A stretch of DNA of 64,000 bases from Nereocystis luetkeana (GCA_031213475.1 JARUPZ010000009.1:8031601-8095600); one strand, 5' to 3'; shown: positions 35,446 to 48,564, counted from the first letter of the stretch. Notes: generated from the sequence alone by a model not told the origin. Numbers and translations: made by a program.

Positions 35446-37639
35446 CTAGCCCACTCTGATGAGCCGTATATGCAGAATTATGGGAAATTATTGGGAACCC
35501 CGATTCCACAACTAGAACATGAGTCGAAGAGGCGGCTCCTCAAAACCCACTCCCACACCTCTGAACGGTAAGCTAACGAAGCTGGCAAAGTACGTAAAAA
35601 CGAATGAAAGAAAGCGTAGCCTAAAGGGGCAGGAATAAATCGCCAACGAAAAACCATCGCCATGTCACCGGCGACCGGGGGGGGCGAGGAAGATGCAGGG
35701 AAAGTGAAAAGAGCACATAAAAAAAGACGGGGAGAAAAATATCACGGAAGATGTCAAGAGACATCGAAAACCTAGCCTACTACTCGGGAAACGTGTCCTG
35801 TGCCATAGTGAGTAACACGATTACCCAAACCAGCCCCGACACTGAGCGGGTGGGTAGGCAAGACAGAATACGGGAAAAACATCCCTAACCAAGCACAAGA
35901 AAAACACTCAAACAAACATCTCAGGAACACACCTGCCAGAAAAAAACAAATCGACCCGAAAAGACGGGAAATGTCAACAATGAGAAAGACCACCGTCCAA
36001 ATCCAGGAAAACTTCAAGACACAAATTCGAGCGCAGCCAAGAAGCGAAACTCAGGTATCCACGGCGGCGCCTCGAGATTTGTCTACGTTACGCTGGACCC
36101 CTCGTGCAAACGTGCTAGCCAAGTGAAGTTGCAGACACTAATAGCCTGGTACAGCTCTCGTCGAAGTCGTATATCGCGCCGGAGAAAGAGGAAGCTTGAT
36201 CGGTCCCGGGTCGTCCAAAAATCGATCCAAATATACTCCATCCGTGGGCGTAGTCGCGCTGATTTTTCCGAGCCACCACAGTCCGTCGTCGCCCTCGTAC
36301 CAAAAATGGACCGCGTTGAGAAACACGGTGTTGCAGTGTCGGCAAACCAGCCGACGTGCGAGACGCAGCCATAGCCGGGTGCCAGAAACCGCTCGCCCTT
36401 ACTCAGAGAGAGCTCCCGTTGTGCCGCGCCCATTCTCATTCGGCGGTACAGGCGGTTGGTTCGACGATGCTGGTTCGGGGTGCAGGCCCAGTAGCGCAAA
36501 CTTGCGTGGCGAGAAAGCTGAAGCATTTCCGGTTCCCAGGATGGACGGGAGAGTCAAGTCCAGTGCGTTTCGTACAACACTGCGATGACGCCACCTCGAC
36601 CTCGAACCGATTGGTGTCCGGTAATCTTTTCCACTTCGAGTCGGTGAAGAGATGTCGAGACGTCGTCCTGGGTGGCATGGTACGGGGGAACTTTCGTGGA
36701 GAAGATGTTGAGCACGTACTGCGTCAACCCCGGTGGCAAATTTTTCGGCATGTCACCACGGTCGTGGGGGTTGGCACAGGGCTTGCAGCGTTGAACTGAA
36801 ACGCGCCGACGAGCATCCGCGCCGGGTATTCGGAGGGGAGATCCAAATACAGGAGCTTTGCCCCAAGAGGAGATCCGTGCGGGGTGTCCGCTGCGGAGCA
36901 GGGGCCAACTGCGAGAACTTTGTAGGGGCCTGTCCAGTTGAGTGAGAGTTTGGCCTTGAGGACCTTGGCGTCCGTGTCGGGTTTTGCCCCCCGGCGGATG
37001 GTGGCCGCCGTATTGTACACCCACGCCCAGCCGCCAGCCTGTAATCTGGGGAACGGACGCAGAGCGTCGGCGAGGGCGGAGTTGCGGCTGTTCACGCGGG
37101 CAACAGTGAGGGCATGGTGTTCCGGAACGATATCGTACGCGCGTTGCTGGCGGTCCGCCGCCCAGTCGCAATAGGCGAGGTGGTCGCGGGCCAAGCTTTG
37201 GTGGCCGGCGACTCCAGCACGCTCGAAAATCGTAAGGGGGAGGCGTGGCAGCCGAGGGCGAACTGAAATTCAGCAGCTGCGCCGGGGACGTCCAAGTCAT
37301 TCGTGGGGACGGGCGGTGCGTCAGTTGGCAGCGGAAGCCGTAAAAGAGGGGTTCCCACGGGTTCGGCGCGGTCGCGGGTTGACGGGACCAACGAAGCGGC
37401 AGGAGCCGGGGCCAACACGACTGGCGCGGTCGGTCGCGGCGTTTGGGCTCGCGGCGGGGTGATAGCGCGCCGGGCGGTTGGTCTATGAGGCCCCGCCGGG
37501 CCCAAAGCCATTTTTAACAGCAGGCGGCGCGGAGCCAGCGGTGGCGGTTGTTCGTCGGTGAGTCCGAGTGGAGATGCGGCCGGAAGACGGCAAAACGGTC
37601 GGAGGCGGCGGGGTGCCAGGCGGCGATGGGGTAGATGCG

Positions 37640-38270
37640 GCCGGATCAGTGATCACAGTGGAATATTCTCCCTGTTAAATGCTCGTCGGGGGAGGAGCGC
37701 CCTGGGCGTCAATCGTCGCTTCAGCGGGGCTTCGGCATTGCCCTGGCCGGGAGGGGCAGACGCGGCCGGATCAGTGATCACAACGGAATCTTCTCCCTGT
37801 AAAAATGCTCGTCGGGGGAGGAGCGCGCTGGGCGATAATCGTCGCTGAAGCGGGGGCTTCGGCATTGCCCTGACCGGGAGGGGCAGACGCGGCCGGAGCA
37901 GTGCTCACGGCGGAATCTTGTCCTGTAAAGTGCTCGTCGAGGGAGGAGCGTGCTGGGCGACAATCGTCGCTACAACGGGGGCTTCTGCATTGCCCTGGCG
38001 TGAAGGGTCAGACACGGCCGGAGCAATGCTCACGGCGGAATCTTGTCCCTGTAAAATGCTCGTCGGGGAAGGAGCGTGCTGGGCGACAATCGTCGCTACA
38101 GCGAGGGCTTCGGCATTGCCCTGGCCGGGAGGGTCTGACGCCGCCGGAGCAGTGCTCACGGTGGGAGTTTGTCCCTGTAAAATGCTCGTCGGCGGAGGAG
38201 CGCGCTGGGCAACAATCGCCGCTGCAACGGGATCTTCTGCAGAGCCCTGGTCGCCCCCGGGGGGTGCGAC
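37640..38270 (-). repeat. 126-bp coding-type tandem repeat in the Ty3/Gypsy element
   Basis: 'aaatgctcgtcggggga' recurs at about 37676, 37802, 37926, 38052 and 38178, so about five units of 126 bp (42 codons, frame-preserving period). The - strand reading is Ala/Pro/Ser-rich (for example TIVAQHAPSPTSILQGQ), a probable disordered linker in the polyprotein. Confidence 0.85.
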
Positions 38271-41200
38271 AAAAACCGAAGCGAAAGCGGCGTTGGCGTC
38301 GGGTGACAAAACCCTCAAGACAGGACGGCCATCGACGGTGGCGACGGAAGCAGAGACACGAGCGACGAATATCCCCGAAAGAGCAGAGAGGTCGTCAATC
38401 CTCATACGTGGCCCGTGTGTGCAAAAAAAGCGAAAATTCGAAGAGGTAAAAGGCAGTCAACCCAAGACGGCACTTTCGGTGCGGGGCACCAGCCCACCCA
38501 AACCGACACCGGGGGTCGGGGAAAGCGAGTGCGAAGCCCGCGGGCCTGGATGAGGAAGATACCCCCGTCCTCGACGGGGTGATGCTGCTAGACCCACTGC
38601 GGTCGTGTTCTATGTCGGGCTCTGGCATGCGAGGGAGAAAATCACCGTTGCCGTTGGCGCTGCCCTGGCGGTACTCGAGGGTGTAGTCGAACGCTGTGAG
38701 GAACTCGATACACCGCTGAACTCGCGCGTTGTGATTCCCTACTTTGCCGATGATCTCAAGTGCCTTGTGGTCCGAAAACACGCTAAACTTTGTCTTTCAT
38801 GGGTAGCCGCGGAGTCGCTTGATAGCCCAGACAATGCTGCCAGCTTCCAGGTCCAACGGGGTACAGTGCCTCTCAGAATCGAGAGTAGCGCGGCTGTCAT
38901 AAGCAATGGGCTGTACCGAGCCGTCCAGTTGTTCTTGATCAAGCACGGCACTAAAACAGTCGAGGCAGGCGTCAGAGTACACGCGAAAGGGGCGGGAGCT
39001 GTCGGCTACAGCTTCCCAGTCCGGGAAGACCAAAATTGGCGGAGCAGCGAGGTGGTGGAGAGCGGTAAGAACACCTATTTAATCGCATCCAGCTTTCCCA
39101 GGAGTACTGTATGCTGCATCACCGAGGGGGGAACCAGGCAGGCGCAAACTGCGAAGGGGCACGTAGGCTCATTTTCTCGAACAAATTGGACGCTCTAGGC
39201 GCACTCTTGTCGATGTCTTCAGAGGGGTTGATTCGACCAAACCCCCCCAGGAACGAGGGGCGCATTTCTGCTCGCACGCGATGGATGCCGCACCAACCAC
39301 GAGCATGCGATCCGAATCATCTCGCCGAATGAAGGTATGTGGGGAGCCAGTGCCAAGAAGCGCCACGCAACCAAAAGGTGCAAGAACGCCAGCTCCGCTG
39401 TAAATCGCGATTTTGGTTGTAAAAGAGACGTCATCGAGGGTAATGGTGCCCTCAACGAGGCAAGGGCCGTGCTCTGGCAGCGCGAGGGAGGGGTCGACAC
39501 CAGGTACGACAGCCAAACCCTCGGGGCTGGATCAGCCGCCACGGCAGACAATTAGGTCGAAAACTCCAAGAGAGAACCTAGGCAAGCGCGGGCCACGGCC
39601 AAAGGGCGAGGCGGCGCTGGGGAAATCTCATGAATTCTGTCAGCCGTGGTCAGGGTGCTAAAAGATGAGAGGAGGCGGGGAGTGCCAACCCGGCCTCACT
39701 TGAGCGCAGGGTGTCCCAAACGGCGGAAAAAGCTTTCCCGAGCAATTGTTTGCCACGCCACCGAGAGGGGTCTTGAGCCTCGGGGTCGTCTGCCCGGAGA
39801 CCGATGCCGCACACGGGGTCAAAAAGGCTGGCTTCAGCCAAAATTTTGTTGCCAGTGCTCAATAGGTGCCGCTTCATGACCGGGTTCTGCGCGAATTCAT
39901 CAAAGGAACCAGAAAGGACGGCGTCTACCCGAAAGCGGTCCCAGGCAGCGCAGTCGAAGTTATGCGCGCCTCGACCGAAGGGTTTCTGCTCGCGAGGGTC
40001 TGGCGAGGCCATAATCCGCTCCGCTGTGTTGTGGTCCAGAAAAAAGCCAGCCTTTTCAGCCATCATATACTACTCCGCGCAGGAATATGTCACTCCGTCA
40101 ATGACAAAAACCGAGATGGACCACTGCGAAAACTAGGAGGGGGTATGCCTGAAAAGTACCACCCGCCCCGTTGAACACTCGAGAGTTGGGTCAAAGACCG
40201 AATATGTCGAGTCGTCGGTGGCCGCCGTTGTGGTGTATTGTTTGGGGGAGTGTTCTTCTCTGAGAACACTGAGCCCCTGGTGCACGAGGCGATTCCGGTT
40301 CGACGTGTATTGGTTCAGTGTCACCATTGCCCGTAGAAAAAAAATCGCCAGAAGGTTCTCTTACTACGCCCAATGAGCTCTGTCCTGGACCAAAGGGGGC
40401 AGGGGGCTTTGAGCCCGTTCTGCTTGACGAGAGCTGCGATTCTTCCGAATTGGACGGGTATGAAATCCTGTTGATCTGACCGGAGGCTGTGGAGTCACCA
40501 CTGGCTCGACGGGCAGTACCAGGTTTTTCCTGTTCCACTGCAGCCGAAGGAGCGCGGCGCACGTCGAGTGGCGTGCGCGAAGACGAAAGAGGGCCTGCAG
40601 ACTCTGTAGACGACCTCAAGAACGGTGCTCCGGTGGGGGGCAACAAAGGGTCCAACGGAGAGGGCTTCCGTTTTGTAGACCTGGTGGGGAAGGGGGGCGC
40701 GGTAGCTAATCTTGTCGACTCTTCCTTATTAGGAAACATTATTGAACGGCCACCGTTATTGCGAGGAAACGCCGAGTCGAGCTTCAACCGAGATCTCGGG
40801 GTTTCGGTGTTTGCCTTCCCGCACCTCAAACCGACCGCCACCGCATGGCCGGGAGGTGAAAGAGGGGGACACCCTCGCTGAAAAAAACGACGCAACGGCG
40901 CGACACGCGTGATGCCGCGCGATGCGTGGTTCGGTAGAGGGGCGTTTATCTCGCCTGCTCTCGTGCCCAGGGTGAGGGGAGCGGCGTTCGAGGCGCGGGT
41001 TCCCGACGTCGGTATAGACACTCGGGGACTCCCCGGTAGAACCGGTGGAGCTGAGTCACTGCGTCGGTCCGAAGTACGGAGCAACGCGCGGGAGGGGGGC
41101 GGCGCAGGGCGACGCTGAGTGCTGAGCGAGCCTAGGACGCGTGTATCTTGTGAAATCATTTTTTTTTCTCCCGGCAATGCTGGCGGCGGGCGGGCAGGAG

Positions 41201-44200
41201 GAGCCGAACCGCCGTCGACCTGTCAGACTGTTGGTGCCCTCGTTCAGCCGTCACCTTGTCTGTGGCCCTGACCGTGATGCTGCCCACGCGAATGGCCTGA
41301 ACGTCGCCTGTTTTCCTTGTGGTTGTTCTTGTTCGGCCGTGAGTTATTTTCGCGGCGGTGTCGGGTCATGCGTTCTTGCCAACGACGGAACGCCGCTCCG
41401 TCGTCGCCGAGAGTTCCGAGGTCGGGGTTGAGAATACCGCTGAGGTTTTGAAAGGGATGCCTACACTGTCTGAGGGAGTGTGAGTGTTCGTGGCAGTTCA
41501 AACAGCGGCCTCGGTTTTCGCTGGAGTCAGTCGCGCGGGCGGACGATGAAAGTAGGACGCTCCAGAAAGGGGGGTCCTCGGTCTGGATGAACATGCAAAC
41601 AGCGTGAGCTTCTGCATAGTGGTGTTCTTATGGGGGCCAGCAGTTGGAATCGGTGTGAAGCCACGGTTTGAGGCAGTCAGGGATGGATTTGTGGACGTTC
41701 ATCACAAGCGGATTATTGCGCGACCCCGTCTGCCAAACAGGCGACTGAGGAAGCGTCCGGCCCTGGCCGCGACCAATACCGGCGGGCCGGGGCCCCGACG
41801 GGGCGGATGACCGCACACTCGTCGAAGAAGCAGGCATGGAACAATATTTTTCGCCGTTGATGGCAGGTGTCTTAATATTCGCGAGAGTCTGAAAAGCCAG
41901 CCACATCGCGTCCCAAGTACCAAACGGCCTCGACACCGTAGCAAACACTCCCGGGTACAGCGTGGGCATCAAGCTGGGGAACTGCTCATTCACTGCCATC
42001 CGAGCAACCTCCCAAACAACCTCCACCCCCGGAGCCGAAACACGCTCCGTCCCCGTCGCTGCCGACACTACTCCACGAAAAGCACGGCTTAAATCGCGAA
42101 CAGGGGTCCCGTTAGGTACGCTAAAGTTGTGCAACCTGGTGTAGCTGGCCCCCGTGTCGGTGCGATCGAAGTCGTTGCTCAGCAGCCTCAGGAGGAGCGT
42201 GAACGCTTTCAGTCCCGTCGATCCAGCTGCGAGGGCGCGCGACACCTGCCCAAAACAATCATCCATCAAGTTAGTGAGTGGGGCGGTCGTGGGCCTGTCA
42301 GGTGCGATGGCGCGCTCGAAGGATTTCTTGAGGAGGTACTCCCAACCGGGAATCCAATCTATAGAACTGACGCCTTCGTGGCTGCCATCGTTGCACATCA
42401 TGAGAATAGCAGACGTTGAGGCCTTAACCGAACGAGTTAGTTGCTGCGCGGCGTCAGAAGGGTTGATCGAGGAGGGAAAAGGTAGAACAGAAATGCCCGA
42501 CATTTCCTTCAGTCCCAGGTGTTTGTACGCCCGTTGGACGTCTGCCGTGTGCTTTTTCACGGCGGCGGCGGCGGCAGAGTCGATCTACGTCCGTTGGACG
42601 TCTGCCGTGTGCTTTTTCACGGCGGCGGCGGCGGCAGAGTCGATCGCCGCCGTGCGAGCGTGGGCAAGGTTAGCCGACACGGGCATGGCGCTGTCCTGCG
42701 GCATGGTCAGGCGACCAAGAAGCGCGGCGGAGGGAGAAACTTCCGCCAACGAGGGAACCACCTGCCTCTTGAAGCCGGTGGTGACTTCGGGAACGCGGCT
42801 TTCGCCGCTGCCGTCCGTGAAGGACGTCGAAGAGTTGGCCTGAGGCGCGCCTCCCCGCGGGCGGTAGCTCCAATTTCGCCCGTCGCTCGAGCTGTCCTTC
42901 CCCTGGCCCCGGTTCCGCCGCCGACCAGCCCCGTTTCGCCCTAAACGTGCTCCTGCCATGGTCTAAACCCTGTCCGCGGCGGGCCTTGCCGTCTTGACCA
43001 GTCGAGGCTTCCCCCGTACTTGTACGCCGGCGGTCCCGGTCCTCATCCCGGCGGTAGGGGTGGTCACGGGCCCCAGAGCCGTCGGGAACTCCCCGGTGTT
43101 GGTGCCCCGGGGGGCGGTGACTCTTGTCGTACGAGAGGGGTTTGGAGGGGGCTGACCCGAGTCCTGTCCGACGTCCGGGAACCGTGGTCCTTGGGCGCCG
43201 AGGTCGGCCTGACGCTTGCAGTGGCGCCCATACTCCGTCGGGGTCGGGCAAAACACGGTGGTGGAGCACAAGTCGTGGGTCTGCCGCAGGCGTATCACGA
43301 GAGCTATGGTGTGCTCCCTGCGTTGCTAAGCCTTTCAACTGTCGCCCGCCATGACGAGCCAAGCGTCGTGCACGGAGCGGTCGTCCTCGGGCATGTCCAG
43401 TCGGAGTTCGAGAGCGGCAGAGACGACCCTCGAAGCCGCCTCAAGGGGAAAGCACGAATTCGGGCCGGCGGCCATGCAGGCGACACTCCCCTGGAAGAAA
43501 TTCAGGTCCCCGGTACGCTTGATCCGGGCGTCGCCCGCGATGGCGCCAGGAGGGAACGTGGCGGAAGAGCCTAAACCGGGGGCTGGAGTGGCGGTTGTCG
43601 CGGCCTCGGCGAGAGGAAGGCGCTCCCCTGAGTTTCTTGTCTCGGCAACACGACGGGGCTTTTGTGCTGACGTCCGCCCGCGCCGCCCGTAGAGTTTCCC
43701 TGGCGCGGGATATAGTCTCCTGGGCGCAGGAGACTGGGCGCGCGGCGTCCTCCGAGGCCACGGTGGCCTCCTTCGAAGCGTTGTTTGCGGCTTCCGAAGC
43801 AGTGGTAGAGTCGGCGGCGGTGCGAGCGGCCGCTGATGCCACATTCTCGGCCACCGTGAGCGCCTGCGCCCGGCGGCGGACGGTTTCCGGCGAGGTCGCT
43901 CCGAGCGTCTCGGCGGCAGTCAAGGCCCGTTCGGCCGTCGCGACATCGGGGTGATCGTCGGCTGCAAGAGGCCATGATCCCCCGCCGAGGCCCGGCACGT
44001 CTGACCAGCGCTGGATGAGGACCGCCTGGGCCTCAACCGAGAGGGAGGTCTCAGGCCTCTGGTAGTACGGGGGGGCGGGGCTTGATCCCCGTCCAGCGCT
44101 GTCTCCCTAGCGGCGCCTTGCATCGTCGTCCGCTCCTCGTCCTTGGAACTGCGGGCCTCGTAGTCCACAGCGTCGTCCAAATCCGTCCAGCCCGGACGCT

Positions 44201-44609
44201 GGGGTGTCCGCTCTCCCGATGGGGGAGAGGAGCGGTAAGTCCTCAGGCCGCTGACAGACCTGGCGGGGCTGGGGGACTCCTCCTTCGTCGTTGGTGTCGG
44301 TGTCGGGGACGGTCGAATGTCGTCGGGGCAGGGGGGTACACCGGGGCCGGGGGGGTCGGCATTCGGCGGAACTCAGGGTCGTGTAACGAAGGAGCTGCGG
44401 TGGCAGTATCTACGGCTCGTGCTTCAGCAACTTGTCTGGCGGTGATGAGGGCACGGCGAGCAATTGGGCGAGCACTACGAGCGCTTGGGGAGCCAGCATC
44501 TATCCGAGAAGATGGCGCGATAGATATGCGGTCGTCACGGGGTGTACGTGTACTAACATCCAGTGTGTTTGGTGCAGCTACGTCGCCGGTACTGGGGGGG
44601 CTATAATAA

Positions 44610-45850
44610 GCATCGCCCCTTCTAACAGCAGTATTATTATATTTTTTCTCAGCACATGTTCCAGCGGAATCGTCGCGCGTCGCTACAGCAGCGGGTATGG
44701 TAGGCGCTATACAGGACTCCACGATGCCGTCTTGTGGGCGGGGCGCAGGAAAAAATTCTCGAGCGGCCGCCTCGCTCCCTCTAGCAGCAGTCTCAAAACA
44801 TGCTGCAGTACTGTAGGTTCCTGCAGAATCGGCGTGGGTGGCTACGGCAGAGGAAAAGGCAGGTACACTACTGAATTTCTCGAGCGACCATATCGCGCCC
44901 TCTAACAGCAGCATCAAAACTCGCAGCCGTACTGGAATTTTCAGCAGAAACGGTGCGGGTGGGCACAGCAGCGGGCAACACAGGCACAATACCGAAATCC
45001 AGTGTGACGTCTTGAGGGCGAGGCGTGAGAAAAAAAACCGCGAGCGACCATATCGCTCCCTCTAGCAGCAGCATCAAAACTCGCAGCCGTACTGGATTGT
45101 TCAGCAGAAACGGCGCGGGTGGGCACAGCGGCAGGCAACGCAGGCGCAATACCGAAAGCCAGTGTGCCGTCTTGTGGGCGAGGCGTGGATAAAAGTCACG
45201 AGCAACCATGTCACTCCCTCTAACAGCAGCATCAAAACTCGCAGCCGTACTGGAATTTCCAGCGGAACCGCCGTCGGTGGGCACAGCAGCAGACAACGCA
45301 GGCTCAATACCGAAAGCCCGTGTGCCGTCTTGTGGGCGAGGCGTGGGGAAAAAATCACGAGCGACCATGTCGCTCCATCTAACGGCAGCATCTAAACTCG
45401 CAGCCGTACTGGATTATTCAGCAGAAACGGCGCGGGCGAGCACAACAGCGGGCAACGCAGGCGTGATACCGAAATCCAGTGTGCCGTCATGTGAGCGAGG
45501 CACGGAAAAAAATCACGAGCGCCTGTACCGCTCCTTCTAACAGCAGCACAGCTCGAACCAGTACTGGAGTTGCCAAGATTTCTGTTTGTTGCTACAGCAG
45601 CGAGGGAAGTAGGCTCAATACTAAAATCCTGTGTGCCGTATTGTGGGCGAGGCGCGGAAAAAATCTCACGAGCGGCCGCATCTCCCCCTCTAACAGCAGT
45701 ATGAAAACGCGCAGCAGAACGGAATTTCCACGCGGAATCGTCGTTTGCAGCTACAGCAGTGAGGGAAGCGGGCTCAATACTGAAATCCAGTGTGTCATCG
45801 TGTGGTTCAAGCACGGAAAAAAACGCATCGTGTGCTCGCGTTGCGGAAAA
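44610..45850 (-). repeat. 156-159-bp coding-type tandem repeat in the Ty3/Gypsy element
   Basis: 'ctctaacagcagcatcaaaactcgcag' and variants recur at about 44620, 44779, 44903, 45062, 45218, 45377, 45534 and 45692, so about eight units of 52-53 codons. The - strand reading has words such as SSTAASFDAAVRGSDMVA and FFPTPRPQDGT. It lies upstream of the Gag-like region on the element strand. Confidence 0.85.
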
Positions 45851-46029
45851 CAATTCACGAGAGGCAGCATCGCTCGCGGCTATCCTACGCGTAAGAACGA
45901 GGTCGGGCAGCTGTAGAATCGTGCGAGGCGGAAAAACATTCTCAATTACTCTCTCATCTGGCCCAGGAGAAGGTAGATCCGACGGCGAAGGGCGCAGGTG
46001 GGTGGCGTGGAAAACGCTGCGTCCAGGCG

Positions 46030-46360
46030 TGCCCGGCGCTTTCCGGCCCAGTGCAGAAGCAGCGGCTTCAACGCTCTTAGCGGAGCCTGGTGGCTTGGAC
46101 GGCAGTAAAACGCTACGTCGAGGTTTTTTCCGGCGCTCTCCGGCCCAGAGCAGAAGCAGCGGGCTCCACGCTCTCTCAGCGGAGCCAGGTGGCTTGGACG
46201 GCAGTAGGCACGAGTGGGGAGTCAAAACTGCAAAGCCCAAGGCCTAGCTGGTTACGCGCGGCACGCGCTCCGAAGAGTCCGACGATTTCCGGCCCAAAGC
46301 GGAAGAAGCTGGCTCAACGCTCTCAGCGGAGCCAGGTGGCTTGGACGACAGAGCTCGTCC
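46030..46360 (-). repeat. Short array of 'agcggagccaggtggcttgg' units near the 5' LTR
   Basis: Three units at about 46077, 46167 and 46322 share 'ccggcccag-gcagaagc' and 'agcggagcc-ggtggcttggac'. Spacing is uneven (about 90 and 150 bp). It forms part of the leader or Gag N-terminal side of the Ty3/Gypsy element. Confidence 0.7.
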
Positions 46361-46742
46361 CGGCAAGCGAGAAGGCTCGGAAAAGGTCTTGAACGAGGTC
46401 CGTCTGCCGGAAGCTGCTCGAGATTCGCCAAGGGGCCCCAGCCCTGGGTCGTCGGACGGGCGAGGTGGACAAGGCGCGCGATACACGTCATCACGGGGCT
46501 CCTGCCGAGACACACGCTCCGCTTGGTTATCGGTTGTAGAAGGCGCTCGGTCTCCATCGAGGCGGCTCTGGGCCTCAGTGTCTCGTCCACCACGAGGGGA
46601 AGTAGACCCTCCCTCCTCGTGAGTCTCCATCGTGCAGTTGAGGAAAATGGCTCTAAAAAAACAGCTAAACGAAAGCAAAAACAGAGTGAAAAAAACATTG
46701 TACCGGCAAAAAGGCAAAAAGTCCTAAGCCGAAGACGCCACT

Positions 46743-47017
46743 TGTGAAGATCATGGACAGCGGGACACTTTGTATCCCTGGGCAGGTCTGCATATTAAGC
46801 CGGTACTCATTGGTACTCACATTGATGTTCGCTTAGAGATAGAAGAGCCACTTCGTTCCCTTCGTGCACGACAGAGACTGGGACCACACTCGTGCCTCTC
46901 TGGAAAACCCCGGGTTTTCCACCTAAGATACGCCTTCCAAGTACTACAAATACGTTCCCAGTGCCAGAACCCAGGTAATTTCCGGATTTCAACCTCATAC
47001 AAAGCAGTATCATAACA
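46743..47017 (-). repeat. 5' LTR of the Ty3/Gypsy-type element
   Basis: 275 bp, with element-strand ends TGTTATGATACTG and ...GATCTTCACA. It matches 33439-33673 plus 35397-35445. The primer site is immediately adjacent on its inner side. Confidence 0.85.
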
Positions 47018-47024
47018 GTAAGAA

Positions 47025-47450
47025 ACGGTTCTCAAATGCCCCACAGAAAGAGAAACGGAGGAAGAAGAAAAACGCACCGTCAAGCATCAGTGAAAGAGAG
47101 AAACAGGGTAGCTGCTGTGCTTCGCGGGTCAGCAGGCCCGGACATACGCTGCCGTCCTACGATCGATACAACAAGCTTCCAGGATGTATGCTCAGCCATG
47201 CAATTACAAATAACTAAAAGCTATCTGAATTTGGGTAAGGGTTAGGGTAATGCTATGTTTGTTTTAAGATTTAAATTGAATTGGGCGGAGAATACCGTCC
47301 TCAAATGTTCCAAAATAAAGAAGAAACGGAGGAACAAGAAACACGTACATACCGCGAGAGAACAATATCATAGAGGACGGGCCCGGCCTTCTAACATTCG
47401 ACCCTACAAGCTTTCAGGTCATCTCTCAGCCATACAATAAGGTAAGCGTA
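47025..47450. repeat. Two diverged ~265-bp direct repeats
   Basis: 'tctcaaatgccccacagaaagagaaacggagg...' (about 47030) is echoed by 'cctcaaatgttccaaaataaagaagaaacgg...' (about 47299). 'caagcttccagg...ctcagccatgcaatta' (about 47171) is echoed by 'caagctttcagg...ctcagccatacaata' (about 47408). No gene is seen in 47018-48118 otherwise. Confidence 0.55.
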
Positions 47451-48118
47451 AATGCTGTACTCAAGTGCTACTGACAACCGTGAATGTGTTAAGCGTGTAA
47501 ATACCTGTACGTACCACCTCGGCAATGACGCTTGATTTTACCTTCGGTTTTCCCGAAAAAATCCACAAGAACATACACATCGAATCCCGGAATATACCTG
47601 CAGTAAGAACGTAAAACTAATACCACCTGTTTGCTGGTAGAACAACACTGTTGTTTTCTGCACACAACAGCATAATTACAAGGTATTGGACCTATGGCCG
47701 TAAAATACATTTCTTAACATGAATAGAGCGCCCACAGTGTTGAAGTTTAGATAGAGAGTGCGATCATACATGTACAGTAGGCACACACCGAGACTACCGG
47801 CACAGCAGTACCATTATCCCAGGTAGGTGTTATTTCTTTGAAATGGTACAGCTCCCGTCTTGTTCAACCTGGAGAAAAGCGCACGCTGAGTGTCTCGAGA
47901 GATGCGACAGCAGCAGCGGCCATATTTAGCGGATCTATAGCGTGATAAACATAGGGAGACACGGTGGAGAGCTTCTCTGTGTGGGCCTTCCCTGATCGCT
48001 GGGGACTGGCTGTTGTGCTGAGGCGTCGGGTTCAAATGGCACTCGGTATCAGGATACCTAGTACCAGGTATAATATACGATGATGATACGGGTGGTTGTT
48101 TGTATAATATCAATATTA
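47451..48118. other. No gene recognised
   Basis: Frames are short and unrecognised. I see nothing beyond short AT-rich words and the approach to the MITE at 48119. Confidence 0.4.
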
Positions 48119-48209
48119 CAGGGGACCATAGCTAATAGGACCAAACATTGTTAGTAAATGGTTAAATCAAAAGTTATTTATGTGTGCCCTAGGTCCTACT
48201 AGGGCCCAT
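48119..48209. mobile_element. Diverged MITE of the same family (copy c)
   Basis: The left end CAGGGGACCATAGCTAATAG and the core 'accaaacattgttagtaaatggttaa' match the family. The right end is degraded ('aggtcctactagggccc'). It lies outside the segmental duplication, so it is an independent and older insertion. Confidence 0.75.
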
Positions 48210-48564
48210 CTTAACGGGGATTTTGTTTTTTTTTCAATTTGATTTTTTGTTTTATTTCTTATTTAATTTGCACCTGATCGGCTGAAGAAGAGTGAGCGAC
48301 CAAGCAGGCAAATTAAATGATAAAACATAAATTTGAGCGAAAAGTCTTTTGGGACTTTGTTCCGTGTGATTTTTCGAATTCCAATTGGGAATTTGTGAGT
48401 TCTTCGGAATTGACGTAGAATGTTCATCATGGTGGGTTAACACCCTCGGTGGAGTTTGGGGCGATTCTAGGCCGTTTTCGGCGACCATAATCAAGGGGAT
48501 AAAACGCGAACCTCAAGGAAAAGTGACCGGGTCAATAGCCGCGCCCATGCCCACACACCATACG

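Larger units (their letters stand above)
33439..47017 (-). mobile_element. Ty3/Gypsy-type LTR retrotransposon, broken
   Basis: LTRs of about 275 bp begin TGTTA and end TAACA (or CACA) on the element strand: 5' LTR 46743-47017, 3' LTR 33439-35445 (split by an insertion). Flanking GTAG/GTAA may be a 4-bp target duplication with one change. A primer site TGGCGTCTTCGGCTTAGG lies at 46723-46740, two bases inside the 5' LTR, and fits a tRNA 3' end. Parts recognised on the - strand: Gag-like region (about 41.6-42.6 kb), CCHC knuckle CLNCHEHSHSLRQC (about 41.5 kb), pepsin-like protease (GTGSPHTF, about 39.35 kb), RNase H (about 38.4-39.0 kb, SDHKALE, TAFDYTLEYR), integrase C-terminal and chromodomain-like part (about 36.6-37.3 kb) and a WWLGKI...RFLDDPGPIKL module (about 36.2 kb). 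By eye the LTRs differ at about 7%, so it is old. It is broken, with roughly ten or more breaks. It is more GC-rich than its flanks. Confidence 0.88.

Noticed and set aside
35395-35460. tRNA-like boxes (GGTTCAAAGCC and TGGGCTAGTGT) at the edge of the foldback element
   Set aside because: Comparison with 46970-47017 shows this is the outer end of the LTR, and the second copy does not keep the boxes.
36123-46747. Many long + strand frames across the Ty3/Gypsy-type element
   Set aside because: They are antisense to the recognised Gag, protease, RNase H and integrase parts and arise from the high GC content.
33439-47017. Flanking 231-bp repeats read first as two independent SINE copies
   Set aside because: TG...CA-type ends, an adjacent primer site and Gag/Pol parts between them in the same orientation make LTRs the better reading.
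47229-47250. Telomere-like GGGTAAGGGTTAGGG
   Set aside because: Only about two imperfect units; no array.
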